Counted from the stretch's first letter, positions 24,501 to 37,039 are shown. The stretch is DNA of 64,000 nt from Hydractinia symbiolongicarpus (GCF_029227915.1 NC_079879.1:16680001-16744000), one strand, 5' to 3'. Notes: generated from the letters alone by a model not told the origin. A program made the numbers and translations.

Positions 24501-27500
24501 AAAAGAAATTTTATAAAAGAATAACAGTGTAGCTTTTGTGTAGTTGGACGTGTTGCAGAAAAAACAAGGTAATATTGTTGATCTTACTTGCATTGACTAT
24601 TGTTATATTGCTGGTGTTTAAAATTTAAAATGTTTAGCTTTGGGTTAAAATTTGGCTCCCAAAAAACTTAAAAACGCATCTCAATTGGTTATTTTAGGCA
24701 TTAATAATCTGTCAAATAAAATAATAAAATTTTATATTACCTCTAAAGCACTTGGTCTTTCCACAAATTCAGGACTCCAAGCTTTCGATATAAGATCCAG
24801 GACTAATTCACAATGCGGTAAATTGTACAATTTTGATACATGGCTAATATCTGGTCTTAAATCATCTTTTAGAGCTTGTAAAAGCAATTCATCGTTCAGC
24901 AAAGGTAAAACATCTTGCCACGGAGAATGAAGATCAGACATTATTTCATAGCACGAAATAGCCAAGGAATAAGTATCTGTTGCTTTTGATGGCTTTTTTG
25001 CAGCTCTGGAACACAATTCAGGTGCTGTATAGGCAAGGGTCATGCCTCTAAGATTATTAAAAGTGATGGTGCTTGTGATAGTTTGTTGCAAGATAACCAT
25101 TTCATCAAAGTCTGTAATTTTTATTTGAACATGTTTATTTTTGTTAGTCACTAGTAGATTGGTAGGTTTAAAATTCCGGTGCACTATGTTATTTTCATGC
25201 AAAAAAATCAGTCCCCTCGTAGCTTGCTGGATGTAATTTAATCTTTCATCAAGGACAAAATTGTCATTGCTATTATGTACTGATAATAACTGACGCAAAT
25301 TGTTTACTTTCTCACCTTCAAGACATACTTCACAAAATTCAAAAAGAAAAGCAGATGGTTGAACACTATAGCCCAGAAATTGTACAATATTCTCATGCTT
25401 CAATTTACGTAACTGTTCAGCTATACTGATTAAATTCTTCTTGGTTACTTTTTGTTTAAAACACTTGACAGCAGCACATCTTTTTTGTTGTAGCAATTTA
25501 TAAACAACGGCAGACATTCCTTCATCAATTTTGTGTGACAGGTTTATTGACATGTTCAAATCAAAAACTTCATACTTAGAGATATCAGGCAACTTCTAAA
25601 TTGAAGAGAGAAAATACATATGAAGTTCTACTCCCTTCATCCAAAAAAGACAGATTGATGTGGCAGCCATTTAGATATTATTATACAGAATTTTTTGCAT
25701 GATTAACTCAGAATTTGACTGTTGCACTATATTGCACACACTATTGTGTAAATGTTTTTAATTCGCTGAAGAAAAATGCTTAATGTGCAGAAACAGGAGG
25801 TGGTCAATTATTTTAAAATTATTTTAAAATTGAATTAATAATAGTATCCACGTAATTTATATCTATGTTTTTCCAATCTGCTTCTTTTTTGTATCTACTT
25901 GTATCTATCCTGCTGCTTTTTCTATTCCTGAGTTTTTCTTGATAGACAACATAGAATTCGAAAATATCATATCGAACATATAATCATTGCAGTTTTTTGA
26001 TTTTCATAGTAAAATGTGATTACAAGAACAATATTTTTGATGAAAATGATGAGGAGTTTGTTAAAAGTGAGTTGTCAAATTAAGTTATTTTAAACTTGAT
26101 ATTGATGAATTTAAATGAGGGTCAACTTTTCTTCACATAGAAAAGAAAAACAACTATCTTATAAGGGGTCGTCTACAAATTTCGTATGATATTTTATACG
26201 AATATATACGAATTTAATTGCTTTTAATTCGTATAAAAATCGTATACAATTCGTATAGCGTTAAATAGTTATACGATTTTTAAAAAATCTAATACGAATT
26301 TTATACGATTTTCATACGAATTGTCATACGAATTATATTCTCTTTTATACGATTTTCATACGAATTGTCATACGAATTATATTTCGTTTTTACACTTTTA
26401 AAATGCGATCTAACAAAAACACTTCTATCGCCATTTTTCGTTTTTCAACTTTTAACATGCGATCTAAAAAACATTTCTATCGCCGTTTTTCGTTTTAAAA
26501 CTTTTGAAAATGCGATCTAAAAAACACTACTATCGCCGTGTTTCGTTTTTAAACTTTTTAAAATGCGATCTAAAAAAACATTTCTATCGCCGTTTTTCGT
26601 TTTTCAACTTTTAACGTGCGATCTAAAAAAAAACATTTCTATCGCCGTTTTTCGTTTTAAAACTTTTGAAAATGCGATCTAAAAAAACATTTCTATCGCC
26701 GTTTTTCGTTTTTAAACTTTTAAAATGCGATCTAAAAAATATTTTATTTTGAAACTCATATACGAATTTAATACAATGTCAAACGATTTTCTTTTTTTTT
26801 AAACCATACGCATCTAATTAAAATCTCATACGAATTTTTTGTTAAACTCGTACGAATTTAACTCATACGAATTTAATTTAAAACTCATACGAATTTAATT
26901 TAAAACTCATACGAATTTAATTTAAAACTCATACGAATTTAATTTAAAACTCATACGAATTTTATACGAATTTAAAAAAATTTCATACGAATTTAATTAC
27001 TGTATGGCAAAAGAAAATTCGTATAGCATATACGAATTTTTTTTATACGAATTGCTACGAATTTTGTAGATGACCCCTAATAATAATTTATGTTCATGCA
27101 CTTACTTCATGAATTTCTGCATCTTTTAAATCAGCAACTGTATATGGCATTTTCGTCTTTTTATTCTAAAACATAGCCAAGTAATGTTGGGAACTTGACA
27201 CATAGGACAAGAATAAGAAATACAAGGTTTTTTATTATTTTTTAATATTATATATAATTATGGTAAGAACGTTAGAAAATGCAAAGTATAAAACCATGAT
27301 CTTTGTGTACACAATATTTTCAAAATAACTTGCAAATTCAAGCTAAAAAATATTCTTCTTATATATATAATATGGCATAAATTATTAAAGTAACATAACT
27401 TTGACACAATAAAAGGTGTTTATAAAATCAGTTGTATTATGTAACTTTATGTAACAACTTTCTTGTTGCAAAACCTAGAAATGCTAACATTCCACACTTT

Positions 27501-29583
27501 CTTCATAGTTTATGTTTCCCCACCTTTTTTAAGAACCTGCGCCTGAGCTTAGCTGAAACAACATTTCTTTTAGCTCCTTATTTAACATGGTTTTCAAACG
27601 TTTTATTTCACACATGCCATTGATTGGGAAATAAATGTTTAATGACTACTGAGAATGTTAGATTATACCCTATATACACCATCTATACAATGATAGGAAA
27701 CAACAGAAGCCCTAGCAGATCACGAAAAACTGAAAGAAATTCACAAAAAACAATATTGTACCTGCTGACGCCACCACAAGTTCGGAGCACAGTAGTCATA
27801 TCTGAGTTCAGTTCCAGATGGGATTTCTTGATTTGAATACAAACAAAGGTGTATTCGATCATTAAGATGGATTTTTTTAACCCTGCAGTTTCCTTTTGGA
27901 GAGTCATTCACATATCTACCAATTCTGTTTTGGGAATTTGTAGCATCGATACTAATGTGTAACCACAGAATAGTATTATTTCAAAATGGTTAATGGAGAG
28001 ATTATTAGAAATAATTTAGATATTAATTTTAAAGTTTGCCCCTGTACATCAATTTCAAATAAACAAAGTAAAATCTATGAAGTTTGTAGATCACCCTTTA
28101 CAATAAACATACAATATAAATGTAGCCTACTTACCAATATTTTTGGAAATTATCCTCAAAGAAGTACAGGAAACAACCCTCCTTTTCATAATTAGTTTCT
28201 CTAATTTCTCCTTCTTTTTTTGTTATTATTTCCCCTGCATACTCCACTAAAAATGTATTCTTGGGAATTCTTTCTTTAGTGAACACACCCTTTCCTAAAA
28301 AAAAATATATGAAATATGTGACATTTTTTGAGATTTGGGGTACTCATATTGAAGCTTAAAGGAGCAGTTCTATGCCGTAATTAATGTCATAAATTGTTTT
28401 ATATGTCATATTAAAAATTTTATACGGTGAAACAAAAATTTTCTACTCAGTATTTTTTTCAGGGCGTTTTTACCACCTTAAACGGTAGTAAAATCTCAAT
28501 CTAAAAATTGAATTTTAAACTCAATCTTATAAAATGAAAAATATTTGAAACAGAAAAATAAAACATTCAGATACGAAAAAGGTTGAATGATGGATAAAAA
28601 CAGAATAAAAACATCAACACGAGGTATATTACAGAAAAATATTGGTTGTTACTGAAAAAACTTATTTTTACTCCGAATGGTGGCTGCGAATTGCATGTGT
28701 GGCTGCCATAATCTATAATGCGAAGTCTGTGGAAGGGATGTTTTGGCATTTGTGAACATAAAATTTGAAAATTTTCCTCCAATGCTAACCGCAGGTTGTG
28801 CCTCCGGGAGACTCTAAACTCAATCTTGATGAAAACGGCAGTGGCTTTAAATCCTGGAAAAATCCCTGCTAATACGCAATAATTTCATTTTTCTACACTA
28901 CAAAAAAACATTTCAATTTAAAAAAGTGTTCTTATGGGTCTTAAACATCGCTATAATTTATTAAGAAAACTTCTTCTATACAAATCCCTTTTTATTAAAA
29001 TCTTACAACAAATCCCTTTTTATTAAAATCTTACAAAGTTTTTGCCATAAAATTATTTAAAAAAACCCACATATATATATAAACCACATATAATGGGATA
29101 TTTGTCATCATGTGACCAAACATGTCCAGGGCTATATTTTCAAAGAGTTTTTGGGGACGAGAATGAGACTTAGTGTCACTTATTATTTTTAATTTACACA
29201 CAAGTTATGCTTATTTTATTTTGGATAATGTTTCTACTTTGCTCTATTATTATTCATGCAAAAGGAAGTTTTTTTCATGTGGAACTATAGCAATTTCAAA
29301 AAACATTTTGTTGATGATGTTTTATGGATAAGTTTCAATGCAAAAAAAGACAAAAAATAATTATTTTCTTCCTTATACAAGATAAGATAAGCGTATAATA
29401 AAGAAAGCATGTGGTCGTTCTGTCAAGGTGGTTGTTTACACAGGTTTTCTTGTACTTACCAATATCTTCATTAATATAGGCCACAAATAACTCTGGTCTG
29501 TCTTGTTGGTTTAGTATCCAGGTTTTGGCGTCTTCAAAGTCTGAAGTCCTGTCCCTTCTTGATGATCTAGTACTTCTTAACAT
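18537..29583 (-). CDS. SET / kinase-like / zinc-finger / tyrosine-recombinase fusion protein (20 exons)
   Basis: Twenty exons (high to low): 29583-29460, 28294-28135, 27951-27762, 27165-27106, 25595-24741, 24496-24461, 24363-24304, 24225-24109, 24031-23975, 23875-23771, 23693-23610, 23446-23336, 23037-22942, 22775-21126, 20237-20151, 19675-19628, 19368-19309, 19046-18993, 18901-18806, 18679-18537. All introns are GT..AG and all phases agree. With one missing base restored in exon 14 the reading frame is about 1,397 residues. Order: SET (about 30-158), kinase-like domain (about 185-463), acidic/serine-rich linker (464-685), two CX2CX11HX3C fingers (about 704 and 784), tyrosine recombinase (about 1040-1225), and a tail with a SANT-like WSDDTENDF segment. 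It probably acts in the nucleus as the element's recombinase with added chromatin and signalling modules. The start is the first ATG after a splice-acceptor-like TTTTTTTTAG. Whether one transcript covers all exons is inferred from phase. Confidence 0.75.
21126..22775 (-). other. Zinc fingers and tyrosine recombinase of the fusion gene (exon 14)
   Basis: Two C2HC fingers (CIFCRRMQTHTKLSRHIRLC and CGSCNAFIATRGFSKHLKRC) precede a helical core-binding region. The catalytic half has the first Arg in NGRRGGEPARL, the NRHRVST box, the MGHS histidine box and the nucleophile Tyr in INEQIYQAP, in the order of tyrosine recombinases. The exon is 1,650 bp. The flanking phases (0 in, 1 out) require 3n+1, so exactly one base is missing. 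The frame change is seen between about 21,690 and 21,700. Confidence 0.8.
24741..25595 (-). other. Kinase-like domain of the fusion gene (exon 5)
   Basis: A single 855-bp exon encodes a whole protein-kinase fold. Visible are a degenerate glycine loop (EGMSAVVYK), the AVK lysine (CAAVKCF), a KHENIVQFLGY helix and strand, VHRNFKPTNLLV in place of the usual HRDxKxxN, a DFD in place of DFG, and YTAPEL. The C-lobe has TDTYSLAISCYEI and RPDI, as in TKL/RIPK-like kinases. The catalytic Asp of HRD is replaced by Asn, so phosphotransfer is doubtful. It may be a pseudokinase or adaptor. Confidence 0.85.
26164..27078. mobile_element. MITE-like element with terminal inverted repeats
   Basis: The ends are AGGGGTCGTCTACAAA on the left and its near reverse complement, TTTTGTAGATGACCCCT, on the right, 915 bp in total. 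The interior is made of two repeat types: about six copies of a 60-bp unit around AAATGCGATCTAAAAAA with CTATCGCCGTTTTTCG, and a run of CATACGAATTTAATT units. It lies in the intron before the kinase exon and has no coding capacity. Confidence 0.8.
27762..29583 (-). other. SET domain part of the fusion gene (exons 1-3)
   Basis: The protein reads a GKGVFT start, a VEYAGEII strand, a YCIDATN segment, then the post-strand GRYVNDSPKGNC knot and the ELRYDYC end. These are the classical SET landmarks in the right order and spacing, closest by eye to the KMT5A (SET8) type of histone H4 lysine methyltransferase. The usual NHS of the cofactor-binding knot reads NDS here. The catalytic Tyr of the YDY motif is present. 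The exon phases are 1, 2 and 0. Confidence 0.85.
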
Positions 29584-32530
29584 GTTGAATTTACTAAAAA
29601 AAATACAAAAATAATTTCACCACTAGAGACAGAACAACTAAAGAACAGATTTTATAAGCAAATAATACTTAGATTTGAGCAATTGATAGCACCTGCAAAA
29701 TGACAAATTTTATAAGAAGTTAACCAGTGCAGCACACCCAAAAACACACCTAAAAAACTTGAGGCGTGCTTTTTGGCACACACGTATTAAAATTTTCCTG
29801 AAAAGGCCTGAAAACTATAGAATTTTATGCAGTATATATATCACTTTCAAATAAGATTTTGGTAGTGTTATATGTATTCTATTTTTACACCCATTGTTTA
29901 ATACATACAAAATGATAAATTATCTCTGAAACAATGAAGTTTTTGTCAAGGCATGCCCTTTAATTTTCTTATGTAAGATGTAAGTTGGAGATTGTTTCAG
30001 AATTTCAGTAAAAACTACGAAACATTCTTTTCATTTTTGTTTATTAAATACAATTTTAACAAAAGACCTATTTCAATATCCATTTTCATTCCACAAAATA
30101 CACGGCCAGAAGAGACATACTAACATGGAAAACGGGGTTAGTTTAGAGATAATTTTAATTTTCCAGCAAAGTGATGCACATTTAGTTTGTTTAGCTTCAT
30201 TAATTGTCAAATTAACTTGTCAAATAGGCAAATTATGAACTTTTGGTTAAATGACTAGAAAATGGCATTTAATTTATACCTATTGGATTAATTTGGATTT
30301 TATATTAAGCTAGCTACACTAGCACTAGCATTGGTTACTATTAGCCTAGAGCTTTAACCAACGTAGTTGACATATTATATATATATACACTTTATTCTTT
30401 GTTATTGGATATCTTTTATTTTATAAAACATCTAACATAAATATATATATATATAAAGTTTTAGTTATAACATCTAAAACAACAAAAATCAGTTCTATTA
30501 GTATATGTCATGCCATTTTCTTACACAAAATCTTCACCTTAAAGTTTCACAAGGCACAGCCTGTATATTAAAAACAACTAAGATCAGGTATTTTGGTCTA
30601 TTTCATACCATCCTGTCCCGAAGAATTTATATAAAATGTGAAAATTGAGTGGTAAAACAGAAATTTGCAAAATTCCAATTTTTTTATATGCATATTGTAT
30701 ATGCCTTCTACAACAATAAGTTAATCCAGAATGTCAAAAAGAAGAAAACAATAGCTTACAAAGAGTATAAAACCAAAATCAACAAAGTAGCTAACTCTTT
30801 TGGTGTATATGCACAAAAGTTTACACAAAATGTAAAAAACGGTTGTGTTTAGTAATTCTACGTCAACAAACGTCAGTTTTTTAGCATGCTGATTTATGTC
30901 TTTGCCCACAAACTCTTACATGAATATGTCAAAACCATAATTTGGAAGAAAATAAATTTACATTTTAAAAATAAGTATTTCTGTACTTTATTTTTAGAAA
31001 TCTTTGCAGAAAAAGAACTTCGCAAGTCAAAAAAAAGAACCAGGAAAATGTTTAAAATTTTCAGGGTTAATAACTTTTGATGAATTTTGTGGGAATTTTA
31101 CATTTTGTATATATAATATCAATTGAATTTCTCATTTTAATATAAAAACTGGAATGCCTTGCAAGGTGTAAAGTAAAATTCTACAAAAATTAATTCTTTC
31201 GGTATATTGCATGATTCTAACACATAACATTTCAAAAAACACAGAACAGTTTGTATATATTATATACATTATGTATTTATATATATAAATGAAAATTTAC
31301 CCCAGCCTTTCATGTACATTTTTTATATTTAGGGTAAAAAATGTGAATCCTTCCATTGCCTTTCCCAAAAAAAAATAATTATAAATATATAATAAACAAC
31401 CCATGTCAATACTGCAACAAAATCAAAAATGTGAAAAAGCTACGTAAAGTTTCCCCATAATGTCAAAAACATCTGTCAAATAAGAATTATATAAAAAACA
31501 CAGGTCTTTTCGGTGTTGTACTCCCTCAAAAAAGTTTTCTTAAATAAGACAAATTGTCATAAACAAAAACATTTTAGTCAGAACATCTAGAACAACAAAA
31601 ATCACTACACTTAAGGTACCATTACTACATTTTAAATAAAAATAGTTTTCTCATATTGCATGTAACCGATCTATATATAAGTTTAGTTACACAAAATGTG
31701 AAAAATACATTATTTGCATACACAAAATGTGAAAAATACATTATTTGCTTAAAAACAGTCCTTAAACTATTCTTTTTTAAAAGTTGTTGTGGCTTGTTAA
31801 TCTAAGCTTAAAATGTCAAGTGAAATAAGTTACAGCCACATTCTTAGCAAAGACCACTAAGATAACTACGGTAGCTCTTACATGTAAAAAGCAACATAAA
31901 AATCACAAGTTAGCTAGGTACTTGGAATGTCAAGTTTGAAGCTAACATAAGCTAGCTACAGCAGCTATAGCTGCTCAGTTGAATATAAACTGGAGACTTA
32001 GCTAGGTATAAAGAACATGGCTACATATTTATAAATTCCGAGCTAGCTAGCTAATAGGTTGTTGTTGGTGTGGTTGGCTTTATGATGCTAGCTAACAAAC
32101 ATGTCTTGCATCAATAATATCATCAAAACGTTGCTATACTTCATTTACATACCATGTCCTTTTTCAAATGTTTTTGTAGATTTATTTTGTAAGAAAGAGA
32201 AGACAAATGGAATCGCGGAAAGAAAAGAGGATGTTTAACATTTTTTAAACAAAAGACAGCAAAGTTTAGGCTTCATATGGAAGATTAAGAACAGTTTATA
32301 ACCAAAATTGATATTATTTAAGCAATACAAGCACTTTTCAACAAATTCATTGCTAAATACAGTGAAGTTTAAAAGCTTCGTAGGAGTTTCTCTACAGGTC
32401 TTGGTAAATCACTCATTCCAATCTCAAGATATATATTTCTTATACCGTAAAAGATATCATATCACAGCAACTAACACATTTTGTAGCAATAGACTGCATA
32501 ATGTCTCATGTCAGAATAAATACCTATATA
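29584..32530. other. AT-rich stretch upstream of the fusion gene
   Basis: No gene was recognised. A splice-acceptor-like tract sits just before the first coding ATG, so a 5'-UTR exon may lie here. There are short TA-rich runs (around 30,380, 30,450, 31,255), a local direct repeat near 31,695-31,750, and AGCTAGCT clusters near 31,915-32,060. Confidence 0.4.
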
Positions 32531-32943
32531 CAGGGTTTCACCAAAAATATGGCATCAAATTTCCTGACTTTCCCTGACATTTTGAGGTCAAATTTCCTGA
32601 CTTTCCCTGACTTTTTCAAGAAATTCTACACCCAAGCAGAAAAACAAATTAACTAAAACCGTTTAACCGTATTTGTCGCAGTGTAACTTACAAGAGCTTT
32701 AATTCATATACTACATAAAATGGTCAAGAGTATGTTAGTTCCACTGAATGACTAACAGAGCCTGTCAGTAATTATCAAAACAATTATTAAGAAGAGCTAT
32801 CAGTCTAAGTCAACTTAAAAGACAAAAAATTCCCTGACTTTTCCCTGACTTTCCCCCAAAATGGGTCTTTTTTCCTGACTTTCCTTAAACACAGATAAAA
32901 TTCCCTGACTTTCCCTGATTTCACTGAATCGGTGGAAACTCTG
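32531..32943. mobile_element. hAT-like MITE, 413 bp
   Basis: The termini are CAGGGTTTCACC on the left and GGTGGAAACTCTG on the right, an imperfect inverted pair inside TATATA-type flanks that may be the target duplication. The interior is built of repeated CCTGACTTTCCCTGAC units near both ends. The CAGGG start suggests a hAT-type family. There are no coding regions. Confidence 0.65.
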
Positions 32944-33297
32944 TATATAGCTACAAATTCAAGAAACAATCGAAACCTATTAACCCATGGTGGGTTATAC
33001 ATGAACACTTAATAAAATCAAAGCTGCGCACAAAATAAGTTCTATTTATTTTGCACAATCAAATTTATAAAGGTCTAGGGCACTACTTTCTTGAGATATA
33101 ATTTATTAAAGCATAGTTAAAGACTAGACTAGCTAGCTACTTCCATGTTTTATCTTCCTTAGCTACGTCCTCTTCATCTGATTTTACAAATGAAGTTTTT
33201 GGCTGCCATTATGGTAGCGCGCGTGTTTTGATATATTTTGATTTGCTTATTTAATTTTGCAACAAGTTGAATATGAAGTTCATAAAATTTTAAGTGG

Positions 33298-34095
33298 ACT
33301 AGTCGATTAAGGCCCTTGGGAGAAAAAAATACCTCGTTTTAAATTTTTTTGTTTCCAAGTTATTTGGCCTCAAAGTTTAAAGTGCACTGTAATGGCTTCA
33401 TTAATTTAATCCCCATCTTTGCCTATATTTGCAGAACTTGGAATTCTTAAATTCTTCGACCTAGTTAAAGTCCTTAACATTCAATTTATCCACAAATTCC
33501 TAAACTCTAACCTCCCATCTAACACACTTACCTCACTCAAATTTGATCGAATCTCACACTCTCATGAAACTAGATGTAACACAATTGGTTTGCTTATTGA
33601 ACCAACAGTTAACACATCGACGTTTGGATCTTTTTCATTCTCTAAAATCTCCACATTACAGTGGAACAATCTGCAAAGAAATTATCCTGATACTAACCTC
33701 ACAAACTGTAAATTAAGCACAATCAAATCCCTAGCTACAAGTTTCTACATGAGTCAATACATCAACTAGCTTTCCTCTTCATTATTTTGTCTCATTACTT
33801 TTTTCTATTTGACTATATGGTACTGAATTTTCATTTATACTAATTATAATCAATAATGCTTTTTCATTTTAATCTTTGTAAACTTACAGCATTTACTGAC
33901 ATATGAAAATATTTCACATTTTTCTTGGTGGCTTTCTCCTTTGTTTAGCCTTGGCTATCGGGAAAGTCTCCTTCCTAATTGCTAATTTATTCTTTTAGTA
34001 ATGTAAATTGTCATTTCTTAGGTAAATAAATGTTTACTTACTTAATATAGGATATCGACGTTATGTGTTATTGACGTCACGCTGTTAGACAGCGC
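33298..34095 (-). repeat. Degenerate Helitron-like repeat split by a LINE fragment
   Basis: The left piece (33,298-33,410) has the CTAGTCGAT..AAGGCCC end and the CCAAGTTATTTGGCCTCAAA block also seen at 53,130. The right piece (34,046-34,095) has ATATAGGATATCGACGTTA, which is the next block of the same family. The 3' fragment of a LINE sits between them, so the order of events is Helitron-like repeat first and LINE second. Confidence 0.6.
33411..34045 (+). pseudogene. LINE reverse-transcriptase C-terminal fragment
   Basis: The open frame at 33,419-33,769 (116 residues) resembles the last part of a CR1/jockey-like ORF2. It has LGILKFFDLVKVLNIQFIHK, then SHETRCN, then a WNNLQRNY segment near the end. 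A 270-bp 3' tail follows, ending in a (TTAC)-like short repeat near 34,040. No catalytic residues are present. It is a 5'-truncated dead copy inserted in a Helitron-like repeat. Confidence 0.6.
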
Positions 34096-34906
34096 TAGAA
34101 ATTATCGACGTTGCAAAAAATGAAAGTGGCATAGTGAGAGATTTTGAGATTTTAGTGCGAGTGAAGTGAGTTACCAGAACAGCTGGGGTCCAGGGAAGCT
34201 AACGCATTTTTAATGTCGTCGCATACTATCAGAGCCCACGCTCCAAAAAAGATGCCACACTGAAGAAAAGTGTTTCAGAATGTCGCCGCAAACTACATAA
34301 GAAACACAAAGAGCCAATAGAATGTCTTTAGAATTTACATATTTTTACTGGAATACTGTCGCCCATAACTACAACGAAAATCTTTAAAAAAGATGTCACA
34401 CTGAAAGCTGCATAAGAAACAGAAACAGTCAATACATGACTTCCGTTTGTTCTGATTCTGCGAATTGGTTACACATGCGTAGAGTCTTGGTTGTCGATAC
34501 TTGGCGCCAGTGTCGAACTCTCACATAAAAAATTAGACAAAATGTCTAATGTGAGCGTTACACTTAATTTCAATATTACTCACTACATTTAAACCCTTGC
34601 TAAATACATACGATGTACTACGTATAAGTTAGAAACAAAATAAATCCATGGTCAAACAGTTATATTTTAGCCTGGATATATCCAGGCTAATCGTGATGAA
34701 ATTACCGTGAACTTTACTACTTCCTAACTTCTTATGGCACGTCATAAATGACCATGCACTGACTTTGTGTCATAGATGAGCACCTCAAAACCATGGTCAC
34801 ACAAACTTTACAATATATCTGTGACATAAAAGCAGATTTTGTAGAGTATGAACATCTGACGCAGTTGATGCACATTGCCTTACAGTGTAAAAAAATGGAA
34901 GCCACC
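34096..34906. other. Non-coding stretch with a perfect palindrome
   Basis: No gene was recognised. A perfect 24-bp palindrome (34,667-34,690) has arms TTAGCCTGGATA and TATCCAGGCTAA. The region leads into the 111-bp satellite. Confidence 0.5.
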
Positions 34907-35500
34907 TCTTATACAGCTACGAAAACGACCAGCGATCATGCACAGAATTATTTAAAGATTTGTGTCCACCTAATGTCGAGATATTTTGCACATATATATG
35001 TCCACATAAGGTAACAGTCGTATACAGCTACAAAGACGACAAGCGATCATGCACAGATTTATTTAAAGATTTGTGTCCACTTAATGTCGAGATATTTTGC
35101 ACATATATATGTCCACTTAAGGTAACAGTCGTATACAACAGCGGAAACGACAAGCAATCATGCACAGAATTATTTAAAGATTTGTGTCCACTTAATGCCG
35201 AGATATTTTGCACATATATATGTCCACATAAGGTAACAGTCGTATACAGCTACAAAGACGACAAGCGATCATGCACAGATTTATTTAAAGATTTGTGTCC
35301 ACTTAATGTCGAGATATTTTGCACATATATATGTCCACTTAAGGTAACAGTCGTATACAACAGCGGAAACGACAAGCAATCATGCACAGAATTATTCAAA
35401 GTTTTGTGTCCACTTAATGTGACAAATTTCTGCACATATATATGTGTCCACATAAGGTAACAGTCGTATATAACTGCAGAAACGACATGCCCTTAGGCCA
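34907..35500. repeat. 111-bp satellite, first locus (about five units)
   Basis: The GTAACAGTCG anchor recurs at 35,011, 35,122, 35,233 and 35,344, exactly 111 bp apart, then at about 35,457. Two subtypes (CTACAAAGACG and CAGCGGAAACG) alternate. Each unit has two TGTCCACnTAA motifs. Because 111 is a multiple of three, an open frame runs through the array on both strands. Confidence 0.92.
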
Positions 35501-37039
35501 TCATGCACAAAATTATACAGAATTTACTTCAGGCTAAAAAGGTCTTGGGAGAGGAATTTGTTAAGGGATTTAATAATAAGCACATTTAACCAGATTTAAA
35601 ATCTAGACTTTTTTTATTATTATCATTACTATTATTTACCCAGGATGGCCTCTTCAGTTCCTAATAGAACTGTTACCAATGAGGGTCCTGCATAGGGGTC
35701 CCAGTGCATTTAAAGGTTCCATTTCAGCTATAAAAGTCGTGCAAGCACAACAGCTGCTCAACTAGATAATGGCCTAAAATATCAATCCTATTCTCATGCT
35801 AAACGTTGAGCAGAAAGTTTCAATTCACACTTTTTATAGTATCTGGAATGACTCGGTCGGGGTTTAAAGCCAAGACCTTCCGCACTGGAGACGAACGCTT
35901 TACCAAAAGGCCACTAGTTGATTTTGCATAAAAACATGTAAGCGTTGGGTAAATTAACTAAAATTTTAGATGTATTTTTTATTTTCGTTAAAATCATCTC
36001 GTGGAATTCTAAAATTGCATTAGTTTTGTCGCGTTTTGTCATTTCACCAAAAAACACTCTTGCTTTACATTACATTGTTACGCCACTGTTGTTTGTTTGT
36101 TTATACAGAGAGTTTTATTTTGTTCAGTCAAAGGGAAATTTCCATTTGCTGCTAGGTAGGAGACCCAGCACAATTTTTCTTATCAACAGAAAATCGGAAT
36201 TGCTGAGGTGGGAAAAACTTCGCTGTGTCTTAAAATTGGTTAGTTTTATTGTTCTGTAATGAAGTATTCAGTATCGGAAAATCCTTTGTTTTGAGCCTGA
36301 ATGGCCTCACTTTACTATGAGGGAGATTTTAATTTTAGGGATTTGCTCTGATATTTATTTGAGTCTAAGCTTTTGCTTGAGGGAAACTGACATTGATATC
36401 CTCGAAGAAAGCTTACTTAGCTAGACTAACTTTCTTTTTTCTATGTGATCACGATGTCTTTGTATCGATATACACAAAATGATAACATTACATGGCTTCT
36501 TATTTTTTAGATTATTCATTAGGTTAAATTCACATTGACAAAAAAAAGTTCCGTGTCGCAGCCGATATCAAAAAAGCGAAAAGAGGTGCTGGGGACGAGG
36601 TTGCCTGTCCTTTAGTTTGCTGAACGTGCCAAGAGCCATTCATTTTATCACCATAGTTTGTCACAAAAGCAAAAAACTAATTCTGTTTTTTCGAAAGCGG
36701 AACAGAAAGTTTATGATTCACTTCTCCGCGTTCTTTGTTTTTTACTTTTTGTATTTTTTTTCTTTTTGTTTTTAATTTATTTTTATTTCGGCTAATTCGG
36801 CTTAGTCCTTTTTTCCTCTAATAGACTCACATTTAGTCTGATTTTTTATAAACAACATTCAATTTTTTAACTAAAATCAAGAATATAAGCTACCATTCGG
36901 CATGCTAGTTTTATACTGAAGCAGCTGTAAAACACCCGTGTAATGCGGGTACTTACTTTCAAATTCAATACTGAACCAGTTGTAACCTGCAGCAAGTTTC
37001 TGATATATAAATATGTTAAGAGTTTAATCTTCAAACACG
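35501..37039. other. Non-coding stretch
   Basis: No gene was recognised. A GCTGGGGACGAGGTTG-type short interspersed sequence is present near 36,590, with a related copy near 37,545. A TATAAATA box lies at about 37,006, just ahead of the next open frame. Confidence 0.4.

Noticed and set aside
34960-35460. A 166-residue open frame of Cys-rich repeats, also open on the other strand
   Set aside because: The frame follows from a 111-bp (37-codon) satellite with no stop in the unit. Both strands are open and there is no sign of a start context or splice sites. Kept as a repeat, not a gene.
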